From assembly GCA_000181795.3 (NCBI GenBank), contig CM012955.1:2666587-2730586 (forward strand): 64,000 bases of DNA. Direction: 5' to 3'. Below, piece by piece: positions 12,461 through 33,800 of this stretch (the stretch's first letter is position 1; each line of letters starts with the position of its first letter). A program made the translations under genes and the position numbers. This stretch comes from Trichinella spiralis. Its lineage: Eukaryota > Nematoda > Enoplea > Trichinellida > Trichinellidae. The notes under the pieces were generated by a model, which did no database searches, was not told the DNA's origin, and saw only the letters and a program-made list of their open reading frames with translations.

Positions 12461-12981
12461 TCTTTGTCTTCTACCTTTCAACATAACTACCTATCATTTA
12501 TTCATCTACACATCCATCCATCCATCCATCCATCTGTCCGTCCGTCTGTCCATCCATTCATCCATACATTGTTTTCTCTTTGTTTGAGTTGTTTTCCATT
12601 TGGAAATATAGGAACGTATGAATGTTTTCAGTATGCGAGTATGATTATGTTTTTTGTGTGCATGCTTGCATGTCATGCGCACTTTGTGGCTGATGATTAC
12701 ATGGACGAATAGAAAATAAAAGGCATAAATTATCTTCATTTATGCTGTTGATGATTGATTGATTTGTCCAAATGAATTAAAATATTAAACAAAATATAAA
12801 AAATTTGAAAAAAAGAACAAAGCTTACGCAATTGTTGCTTTTTTTTAGTTCGCCAAAATTATAATACTACACACTCACTCACCTTTACAAGACGAATCAT
12901 TTTAAAACACAAGATAGAGGATGCTTTGATTTTGCGAATGATAATAAAATTGGCAATGTAAAAAGGTGTTGTTGCCAGTTT

Positions 12982-15900
12982 TCATCGAATGAGAAAACGT
13001 TCCACGACAGTATTGTCACTGTCACTTTGTGCATCATTAGTCCGATTTGAATGGCGATGACCACGTCTCGCGAGATTGCAGAACCGTTTGGTGGCGGTGC
13101 TGGTCTGGTAAAGTACTTCGGCTTCTTCGATTGTCTCCGGAAGTCGGATGTTACGTGTTTCCGGTAAAAGAAGCGCCAAAATGCCGCCGGATATCGTCAA
13201 CACGCCCATGATCATCAACGGTAACGCTCTTACGTCACTAGTCTGTAATTTTAATTATATAAAACACAAAGCTGTTTTTGCATTTGAAACAACAACAACA
13301 ACAACAGTGTCGCATTACCAGATAAATAATGTAAGGTGCAGTAATTACTCCTAACAAAGCGACAACCGAACTCCAGCCAATACCAATGGCACGACTTTCG
13401 GTTGGATAAAGTTCAGAAGCGTATGCATAGATAATTGTAAATGATGCGGATATGGCAAATTTTCCAACAGCTGCTAAACCTCCTTCAACCCACGGGTGCG
13501 CTACGAAAAAAAAGAAACAAAAGAAATTTCACTATTACAAAATATTAAATAAGTAAAATAAAATTTTGGAAAATAGCATACTGTTGGCAAAGAAGATAGC
13601 ACTGAGCGTAACTGCACCGCCGAAAAGCATTGTTGACGTCAACGAACACCGTCGTCCAAAATTGTTAATCATTGGCCATGTGATCAAGCTAGCCGGCACT
13701 TCTACCGCCGCACTGAGTGCCAAATTTGCATAATCATTCAACTGCATGTTTGGCACATCGTATATGAGACCATTGTAAACGGTTGAATTGACAAGCCTGA
13801 ACATCCGTCCACTGAATGGATATAATAATTTCAATACATACATATAGACAGATATATCTTTTCTGCAGTAGTAAAAATGATCAGTAATTTTATCTGAGCT
13901 TAAAGAATCAAAACATTAAAAAAAGGAAATACAAATAATTATTGTTAAACACACATACGTTAACATTACGTGAAATATTGAAAGACATACAGAATAACAA
14001 AATCGATCAACAAATAAGTTGATGAAGATTTTTCTTAACTTCAATAATAATAATATCATTAATTTAGAATAAAAATAGAAAAATAAATTACATGCATCTG
14101 TTGATTTTCACAATATATGCAAAAATATTGATTTCAAAATACAAACAGACAAGAACTTTCTCCTTGGTTGGTTGAATTGACAGGAATAATTTTTCTTTTA
14201 TAATTTTCAAATTATCATATTTTTCATCCAAATCATCAATACAATACGCTCATTCAGCCAATATTGTTTTTAATACTTGAATTGTAATTTTAGGGTAATT
14301 ATTTCATTGAAAAATGGAAAAAATAGCGAAAATGATTTTTCACACGGACACGGACATGTCACAGTTTCAGTGAGGATCAGTGAACGAACAACTAAATTTT
14401 TTACAGACAACTAAAGGTTTTCAAGTTCAATAAAAATACCAAACTAGCCAACTAGCCTCCGTTGTGCGAAATAAGCACAAAAAAACAACAGAATCTTTTT
14501 TAAACAATATTTTCTTCATTTTTAATATTTGCTTACCAAATATAAGTGACCAAAATTGCTATTTTGCGCAAATTCGGTGTACGGAACAAGTCCAGCACGG
14601 TCGGCTCGCTACCAAACGACGCTTGGCCCTCTTGCTCCACTGCACCAACCTGCCGCTTGAAAAACAAGAACAAACAAACATTCAATTTAACATTATTAAA
14701 AAATATTATTGAATTGAAAATAAATAAAATATCTGTACACATTTTTCATAAATGTCTTGTCGAGAAACTGAGCGGCGGTTGAATCGAGCTGCGCGAACAA
14801 GAATGTCACTAGCTTGACTGTAACGCTTTTTCAACAGTAACCACCTGGGAGATTCGGGAATGATCCTGAAGAAAGATAAATTGAATCAAAATTTGCACAA
14901 TTTTGTCAAACCGATAACAACAAACAGGACTGAAAAGTATGCAGAAAAAAAAGAAGAAGAATTTTTTTGCAGCATTGAAAAAAAAAAGTCTGAAAATTGG
15001 TTTAGAAAAATGTGTAAATTACAAACCACCAAAAGATGAGATACACAGCGGATGGAGCAGAAGTGACAATCAGCAGATGTCTCCAGTTGCGTAGAAGCGA
15101 TGCGATGAAGCAGAGAAGGCAAAAGCTCAGACCGAAAAATGTACAAAAAGCAGTATTCAACATTATGCGATACTGGGGACCTGACAATTCAATGCCTGTG
15201 AAGAGACAGTTTCATTGTAAGCAAAATGAAAAAAATTGCTCAAAATAAAAAAATTGTTAAACCTATTACAAATGGTAGACTGAACAACGCTGGAAAAGTA
15301 GAGCCGACGAAAAATCGCAACGCCACATAAGTGTAAATGTCGGTGGCAAATGCACTGGCAGTTCCAAAAATGCTGATCACCGCCAGCATGAGAAACAATG
15401 CTATTTTCCGACCATATCTAAAATTTTTACTCACAAAATAAATAAATAAATAAATAAATAAATTAATTAATTAATTAATGATGATATGCTAATGTTACAT
15501 ATTTGTATATTCAATTAAATTAACATGCGGGAAATAAAAGTTGCACTTGAAAATCAATAAATCACACACAGTGTGACAAGATAAGATTTATGAATAACAA
15601 ACATTTGCTTGTAAAATGGCCAAGTGTAGTGCAAAAATCTATTAAAATGACATTCTGACGTCTTCAACTGAAAATTTTTGTCAAAGTTGAAAATTCACAA
15701 CTTCCTAAGTAGAATGCAATTCTCAAGAAAAAAAATGCAGTTTCACTACTACAGTATTTTTCATCATTTACGAAAAGAAAAAATGGAAAATTAGATTAAA
15801 AAACATCACGCACATTCCAGTTTATGATGATTAATTAACATTTGTGTGAAAATCGAAAAATCTGCCTACGTCGACGACTAATTCATTACTGTACTGTGCA

Positions 15901-16721
15901 TTGTTGTATGAGGAACTGAAGAAAATAGAAGCTCAACTCAACAAGATAACATTTGAAAAAAAAAAGAAAACTTACTTTACAGCTCCGAAATGTGGCACAA
16001 TTAATAATTATAGAAGAAAATCTTATACAACAGATGATAATTAACGAATGGTGAAAAAATTTAGAACATTAAAAAAGATATACCTGTCAGCGATGTGGCC
16101 GATAAAAAAATTACCAAATAAGCCGCCAATATTGAAAGCCATCAAAGAAAAAGCAGGCCAGAAATCATGATAGCAGACAAGATTCATCTGCAATACAATA
16201 CACAGCTGAAGGCCAATTCAATATTAAAAAAATAATAATAAAATTCAAATTACATCGGTCACAATAGTGGTGTCGTAAATGTCATGATTGTAATTCCAAC
16301 CGTATTTGCAGTCGACGATGGAAGATTTGTTTATAATTATCTTGTGATCAATTATTTCAGTGTCAAATTGCTTACATTTGCTGAATTTCACAGTTCTGTG
16401 AAAATAAGCATTATCATCATCTTCCAATGGTATTGTCGAATTTTTCCATTCTTCATCGGTCATATTAATTGTAATAAAGTCCCTGGGTACAAAGCACGTG
16501 TGTTGAGGTGAAGCGGCTGCGAAAATCTTCAACATAATAATAAAAAAACAATTGAATAAATAAAATTATTTTTTTTTCACCTGAGCAAAAGCGACCCAAG
16601 AGCTTATGAGAGAAGACGGAATGGACAAGAGTATCAATATGAGACGCTGATAAAGTCCAAAAGAGCCGACAGATTGGAGAATGTGATCAAAGTCAACGGC
16701 AGTTGAAGGTGTGGTCGTCAT
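12982..16721 (-). CDS. SLC22-type organic ion transporter (major facilitator), 10 exons
   Basis: Predicted 12-helix plasma-membrane transporter of the organic cation/anion family; the substrate cannot be told. Minus-strand exons are 16581-16721, 16254-16526, 16084-16187, 15263-15417, 15027-15195, 14739-14865, 14537-14655, 13582-13796, 13319-13500 and 12982-13242. All phases agree and give 581 residues. Helix 1 (about residues 19-46) is followed by a long extracellular loop with several Cys and likely N-glycosylation sites (NMT, NST, NKS). Family marks seen are GGLFGNFFIGHIADRYGRK after helix 2, IPESPRWLL in the cytoplasmic loop, WLVNSTVYNGL in helix 7, ELYPTESRAIGIG near helix 11, and LLLPETRNIRLPETIEEAE at the end. 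It converges with lin-41. The start at 16721 gives the usual short N-terminus before helix 1. No truncation is seen. Confidence 0.92.
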
Positions 16722-18017
16722 CAGGTTCGTTGGAAAAATTGGACTTTTTCAGGCTAAGCTGACCGGGCAGATATTAATTATTACAGTGGCTTCAAATTCA
16801 GCTACTGTTCGAGAAAAATGAACCAACGAACGCTTCTCACTGGAAGCGAAACAAACAACCCCCTGAAGGTAAGAGATGGTAATCAAAAACCCGAACAATG
16901 AATGCAATCGATACTTACCAATTTCACTGACCTCTTTGAGAGAAGACTGTCGCTAATAATTTTTTCTCTTGTCTTGCCTGTTCAAAGCGAACAAACCAAA
17001 AATATCGTTCCGGCTTGATAACAACATTGCGCAGAACAATTTTCACACAGCACAACATGGAGAAAATGTATAAAAAGCAAAAAGAATCATTATCATTATT
17101 CCAATATATCAACTATCCCCGACCAGATTGCTTAATTACATCACATGTATAGAATAATACAGCGCGACAATGTTCTTCTACGGAATGTTCATTGTGCTAT
17201 TTCGCTGTTATTGTCGAACAAAAGCACATCCTCAAATTTGGTGATTGCCGCCCCAATAAAACCGGATTAATTCTTCAGCTTGCAAACCAGAAGAAAATAA
17301 ACAGGACAAACAGCACAAAATGACTATAATACATACATCGACACTTCGGCTGCACAAAAATAAGAAAATAAACTTTGCAAACAAACCTCGTTGCAGCATT
17401 GTAAAATTTGCATAACGCCCGTGATAATCTGCACAAATTAACGTCAAATGGGGGAGAGGGGGGCGGTGGCGAGGTTGTTGAATGGAGAATGATAAAATGA
17501 ATGTAAAAGAAAACGTGATCTATGGTTATTTATTTGTTGTTCGTAAATAAAAAATTATTTAATAGAAGAAGAAGAAAAACGACAACGTAAAAAATTATAT
17601 AATGGTCGTGGTAAAACAATTTTGAAAAGATGGAAAACGGTTCGATTATAAACTGCAAAAATTGTACAATAGATAGATAATAATAATAGTGAATTTTAAA
17701 TAATTGCACTTTGAAAAATTTTTCATACCAACCGTTGTCCAATTGCATATGATAGATGCAAGCAAGTATTTCGTGTTTTTGAAATTTCAAATCATCAGTG
17801 TTAGTAGAAGAGATCATCGAAATTCAGCAACTATGCAATTATTGTAAGCATTCTAATTGAATAGAAGCTGCATATTTTTTATCCATTGCATAAATTGTCG
17901 TTACACTTCTCCAAAAATTGTCGAAGTGACGGTTTTTTTCAAATTTTTCTCAGAAAAAGACTAAAATGAATGAAAAATTAAATTTCAATAAACAAATTGA
18001 TGAAAATTTAAATTCAG
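16722..18017. other. SLC22 upstream region and BLTP2 3' flank
   Basis: About 1.3 kb without a recognisable coding exon. The part nearest 18017 should be the BLTP2 3' UTR (both genes read leftward), and the part near 16722-17100 should hold the SLC22 promoter and 5' UTR. On the minus strand, AATAAA-type signals occur near 17525-17550. A short G-rich run lies at about 17451-17470. Confidence 0.4.
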
Positions 18018-28386
<10,369 letters not shown>

Positions 28387-28603
28387 TCGATAATTAATCT
28401 ATAAATTGCTAATAGCACTTTGAACAACAATGCATGGAATGAGTGAACAATATGACATGTATCAAATAACAACATATTCATTTATTCATAACAAACAATT
28501 CAAACAAAAAATATTTCTTTATTATCAGTACAAATCAGCGTAAAATTTAATAATCGTAAATCGCTTCATAAAATATAAACATAATAATGAATAAACAAGT
28601 CGA
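28387..28603 (-). promoter_or_regulatory. ZIP-BLTP2 intercistronic spacer with poly(A) signals and a possible acceptor
   Basis: The spacer is 217 bp between the ZIP stop and the BLTP2 start, both read leftward. On the coding strand it holds AATAAA at 28518-28523 and again at 28481-28486 (ZIP polyadenylation candidates). These are followed by an ATTTATAG acceptor-like site about a dozen bases before the BLTP2 Met. This order resembles nematode operon spacers with trans-splicing, but a separate short promoter cannot be excluded. Confidence 0.4.
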
Positions 28604-29632
28604 TCAAAAATTCTGACTGTAAAACAGTAAAAATGAGATTGTGCCGAGGCCAAGAATGAAGGAGAACAATTTCAGAGGTGTGTACTGAATTGCTGCACTC
28701 AGTTCGTGAGGCAAAATTTCAAAAGTGACAATGTAAAGGAATGTACCACACGCTACTCCTTGAAGAGCACCTGTGATAAGTTTTGCCACTTTGGAGCGCA
28801 AAGTTTCTGACAAGATCAAACCAATCAAACCGCCCATACATCCGGTGGCGGAAAATGCCAAACAAGATAAAACAATCATTAAATTGGACAAAGTGGGAAA
28901 AGAGACTAGACGCAAACCGAGGCTGAAGCCAACCAGTGATTTGTGAATGGACAGAGCGGTGAAAATTTGAACAGCCTGGGTCGAATCGTTGATCAATCCC
29001 AAAGCGAGACCTTCGAACAAAGCGTGCGTTGATAATGTGAGTAACATGAGAAGGGCTCGAAGTGCGGAATGAGACCACGGATCAACGTGAACTTCTTCGC
29101 CACTATCGGACACTAACGAATATCGCCTGCGTAATTTTCTCTCATCCAAAAGAGGTCTGTTTTCATCATCCGTCGTTTCCAGGGTTTCAACATTGTCAGT
29201 TACGTTGTCATAATGGAAATGGCTATTTCGTAAATAAAGTACCACTTGTTCGATGCATAAAATCAAACTGAAGCCAATAGCAGCAAAAAATTCTGCCAAG
29301 GGGAAACTGGACTGTTCTTCGAACAATTCATACAAAACGCCGTCTAAAACTTCACGAGTATCTGGCAATAAGTCTAAAATGCAAGTGCCCAAAAACACAC
29401 CTCCACCAAAGCATGACAAAACACTGAAAATGTATGAGATAAAAAGTCGTCGGCTTGCAGAACTAGGCTGCAAAGCTAAACGACGAAACCACAGTGGAAG
29501 AATTGAACTGATAATAGTTAACAGAAGAAGACTGACAATAAGTATAATTTTCAATTTTTCCAAACTTGATGAGCTGTTTGCTTCATTTGTAATATCATTC
29601 AGCTGGTCGACAGCTTTTCCCAAAAGCAACAT
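28604..29632 (-). CDS. ZIP-family zinc transporter (SLC39A1/2/3-like), intronless
   Basis: Predicted zinc/iron importer of the ZIP subfamily II type, 342 residues in a single exon, close to the family's 310-340. Eight hydrophobic helices are visible. Helix 2 carries GGGVFLGTCILDLLPDT. Helix 4 has the metal-site motif STHALFEGLALGL (His and Glu present) and helix 5 has LSIHKSLVGFSLGL. Helix 7 to the end (GVACGTFLYIVTFEILPHEL) closely follows human ZIP1 (GMAAGTFLYITFLEILPQEL). The loop between helices 3 and 4 is acidic and contains few His residues, unlike the His-rich loop of many ZIPs. The absence of introns is unusual next to neighbours with 6-40 exons and might reflect an old retrocopy. It lies just upstream of BLTP2 on the same strand. 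Confidence 0.93.
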   Translation of the reverse strand: MLLLGKAVDQLNDITNEANSSSSLEKLKIILIVSLLLLTIISSILPLWFRRLALQPSSASRRLFISYIFSVLSCFGGGVFLGTCILDLLPDTREVLDGVLYELFEEQSSFPLAEFFAAIGFSLILCIEQVVLYLRNSHFHYDNVTDNVETLETTDDENRPLLDERKLRRRYSLVSDSGEEVHVDPWSHSALRALLMLLTLSTHALFEGLALGLINDSTQAVQIFTALSIHKSLVGFSLGLRLVSFPTLSNLMIVLSCLAFSATGCMGGLIGLILSETLRSKVAKLITGALQGVACGTFLYIVTFEILPHELSAAIQYTPLKLFSFILGLGTISFLLFYSQNF

Positions 29633-30879
29633 ACTTCACAAGGCAAGAATGCGAGTACCATAAAATTTATACTGTGCCTTTACATTGGTAAAATAAAAAC
29701 ATAATATTTTTTAAATTCAAATTCTACAATTCGGCACAGACAAACCGAACAGAGAAAACTGAGTTAAATACAGAAAGACGGTAGTACTGTAGTTAAAAAT
29801 TTTAAAGATTAATTCTGTAATTTTTACAAAAATATTGTTTTTCTCTTGTTGATTATGAAAAATAATATGCCAGTTATTAATATAAAATATAATTTTAATT
29901 TTCTTTTAGATAATGGAATTTAATAAAATTACATGAAAAAAACAAGCTCCAAATTATTTGTTTAAGTGCAGTAAAGATTTGAAACAAAAACCTGAAAATT
30001 AATTTAAAAAATTTTTCAATGCAGAACTTTATATTTTAAAATTTGCAACAAAAGCAGTGTGTTGTATTTTGATAACTGAATATTTTACTACAATATGAAT
30101 TAAAAAAATAGCACTTCATGCGACATATTGAAATATACATAAATTGTTATAAAATTTCTAACAGTTTTTAATCACAGTCATAAATTAATTAATTTAAATA
30201 TTATAAATTTTAATAATAAATTAAAATGGGATTTCACTTTAGGCATGATCTCATAAAAATTGTACAATACTCCAACTGTAGAATATTAAATTAATCATTT
30301 CAAAACGTTGCATATTTATATTTCTGAAAAACTTGTCATTATTGAATAAATGTTTCAATTTTTTATTTTTAAAGAATACTTTCTAAACTGACTAAATTAC
30401 ATAATTAATTAAATTTAATAATACTTATCAAGTTAATGTTTTATATTACATTAAATTCGGTAGCATCAAAATTCTGAATAATCTTTGTAAAAAATTGAAA
30501 ACTTTCTTGCATAATAAAAAAACACTTTAAAAAATGTGTTTATTTCGAAAAAAATTATATATATATTATAACTGAAAAAATAAAATGCAATAAATAAAAT
30601 AATAATTTGAATCAACATATGTAATACATTGATGAATACATTTGATATTTTGCTGCTTTTTACCAGTTAAACTTATACTTTTTTTGTATGACAAAGTGTG
30701 GCAAAAAACATCGCAAAATACGAATAATTACATCATTATCTCGTTTCGTTTCGGATATCGTTTTTATCGTACAAGGAAGTAAAACGTTGAACATCATTTT
30801 CAAAATATGTACTGTTCAGCTATAGTAATTTGGATATCCGAGCTAGTCCGGTGAAAGAATTGAAGTGAAAAATTTCAAA
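29633..30879. other. Divergent promoter region between ZIP and the eIF3a-like gene
   Basis: About 1.25 kb of very AT-rich DNA between two genes transcribed away from each other. No coding exon or RNA gene is recognisable. The 150 bp nearest the eIF3a-like start is less AT-rich and is the likely core promoter and 5' UTR on that side. Confidence 0.5.
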
Positions 30880-33800
30880 ATGGATCATCATGACAACGTG
30901 TCAGATGCATTGCGCAAAGCAAATGGTAACTAGTAATGAAAGAAAAATTTCAGACTAACATATTCCTTTTAGAATTAATCTCGGATGGCAAGAAAGAGCT
31001 CGCTTTGCAAACGTTGAAAGAATTTGTCAATAATGCGCATAACCGAGTGTTATGCCAAGGTTACACACAACTCATGATCAAGATTTTATACTTGTGCACA
31101 GAACTGAGAAAAGATGAAACAGCGAGGGATATGTTACTTCATTATCTACAAATGTGTCAGCAGAAGGATGTTCCATCTCTCGCGGACGTTCTTCTCTATT
31201 ATTTGAAGCTTGCCGACGATAAAGCAAGGATAACTAAACTTCAGTTACAAAATTTTGGTGTAAAAGATTTTGATTTAAATGAACCTCCTGAACGGTAAAA
31301 TAAATTCCGTTATTGTTTTTCATAATGTTACTCAAATAATGAATTAGGCTGTTGTTGGCGATGGCAGCTGAAGAGGAGCCATTGGGTCGAACTGGTTATT
31401 TTGAGCTGACTCCTTGGCTTCGATATTTGTGGGAATCTTACAAAAATTGTTTGCATTTGCTGAGCAACAATCAACGCGTTGAAGTATTGTATCACACAGT
31501 GCTAGAACGAGCCTTTTACTATTGCTTAAAATATGATCGAAAATCAGAATTTTGTGAATTGGCAGATATTGTAAGTATTATATATATACCACATATATTA
31601 GGGATGGAATAATTAATTAACTACAAAAATATGTGTTGAATAATTATATGTTTATATGAGTAATTATTTTGATAAAGCAGTCAGAACAAATCAGTGCAAT
31701 AAGTTTAAAATAAGTTTTTTAAAGCGTATAATAATTGGTTATTTATTAATTTTTTATTTTCTTAAAGGAATCGCGTGATTTTTTTATGTATCTAAAATTG
31801 TATGTTCTTTTATTTTTTATAGATGATGCGTCACAAAGAACTAGCTGAGAAATACCATGACGATGAAATATCAGTGAAATTATCAAAATTTGAAACAGTA
31901 TTTTTGTATTTTAAATCCCACTTCGTACAACTCGAGATCTCCATTGAGCTACAACTATGGCAGGTATATATTGGCGAAAGATTTATAATAATTTGAATAT
32001 ATTAATTTTTTGTAATTTAGCAAGCTTGCACTTGTATTGCCAACATTCAAAAATTAATTGCGTCCAGCGGATGTTATCCGAAACCAGCAAAGTTTGCAAT
32101 TTATATGAAAAAAGCAGCAATGGTTTTTTGGAAGTCGAACAATATTATGTTCCATGCAGCAGCTTTGCTGCAAGAGTTTTCCATGCGGAAACAAGCTGAC
32201 AAAGCGTGGTTTGACAAGAGAAACAAGATGGCAGTGCAGTAATGTCTTTTTATGAATATTTTATTTGTTTATTTTTTTAATGAAAATATTCACATATGGA
32301 GAAAGAATTTATTTTATCGTAAGAATGAATATTATTATTGTTTATTTTTTGTTTCAGACTGGCAACACGAATATTGTTGGCAGTATTGTCTATATCTGAA
32401 GCAGATTGCTTGTCAACTTCGGCACAGTATTTCGATGATGATCTAATTGACCGCTCAGATTTGATTAAAACTTTTTTTAAAAGGCCAGGATTACCACTGA
32501 AAAGATGTCTTATCAAAGAAATGGTATATTTTTTCTCTTATTTATTACTTTACAGATAATAGTAATTCTCTTGAATAAATAAGTTTATTCCGTTTCAGTA
32601 TAATATTAGAATATTTACATAAATTTAATAATTAAAAAAAGTAGATGAAATCAATAATATTATTTAATAAACTGTTATGAAATGATGCTTTTTTGTCAGT
32701 GATGGTTTATGTTGATGATAAAATGAAGAAATATTATCAGGAAAATGGAAATTTTATTTATATTAATAAATTTTAAGATGTATCTTGGTGTGGATTTATG
32801 TGCAATGCCCGAAATGTTAGAATTCTATGAAAAACTGCAGAATGTTCAGAATCCACTGCTTCTTGCCCAAAAACTCCGACCGTATCTGCGTATGATTGAA
32901 GAGTGTGGAAATCCTGACTATCATCAATACCTTGACAAACTTTACAGTGTAATTTGCATAAAGATTGTAAAACAAGTAAGTTTTAATTGATTATCGTTTT
33001 AAAGAATTGATGTTTTTATAAAAGATCGTTTGAGCTGTCGCGATTTCACAAAACAATACCAATGGAAAAGTTATATGGTTTAATTCCATATTTCTCAGAG
33101 GATCGACTTGAAAGAGAATTAGCATATGCCAGTAGAAGAAATATCGTTGATGTAAGAAATTGAAATGAGAGGATGAAAAAAAATTTGTTTGTTTTTTGAA
33201 GCATATCTATGATTTTTTAAGTATTATTCTTGTAGAATTTTAATACTATTTTGAATTGAATATTTTTTTGTATATTTTGTAGCTCCGCATGAATTACATG
33301 AGACGTAAGGTAGAATTTGGTGCACAGCATTCTGTAATTTCTGGAAAAGTGGAAGATGAAGTTGTTGATAATACTGTAGCATGTCTTCCCGTTATACAGA
33401 CTCTAGATCTCATTACGGATGTACATGAAAATTCGCAAAGAACACATTCTCCTTCAAATAAAGTAGCTTCTGACGAAGATATTGTTGAAGAGAGAGTGAG
33501 TTTCATTTGATGTTATTTAATTTTTGACATTTTGACGGGTAAATTATTTAAAAATTTTTATAATTTTGTTGTGAAAAAATTATCAGATGAATTTGTTGTA
33601 ATATTTACGTACTTTTTTACATTAAAATGGGCAGAATAAAAAAAGAGATAAGCAGATGGTAATCTGTTGAATAGGATGAAGCGATTTATTTATTTTCAGC
33701 AGAAATCTGCTGATTACATGAAGCTGTTTCGAATATTCCGAGCATACTTTCCCGAAGATCAGTGTGCAATACTATGTGAAAAATTCAATATGGTCAAGTT

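Larger units (their letters stand above)
10876..12735 (+). other. Probable lin-41 3' UTR, microsatellite-rich
   Basis: About 1.86 kb lies between the lin-41 stop and the end of the convergent SLC22 gene. An AATAAA at 12715-12720 is a plausible distal poly(A) signal. Within it are (TA)n at about 11215-11273, (GTTT)n at about 11486-11536, (CCTA)n tracts at about 11887-11915 and 12432-12460, and a (CATC)n-like tract at about 12511-12565. No protein-coding exon is evident. The extent of the UTR is inferred from the poly(A) signal alone. Confidence 0.5.

Noticed and set aside
30000-30650. Possible origin or matrix-attachment function of the very AT-rich stretch between ZIP and the eIF3a-like gene
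   Set aside because: AT richness alone is no evidence for either function.
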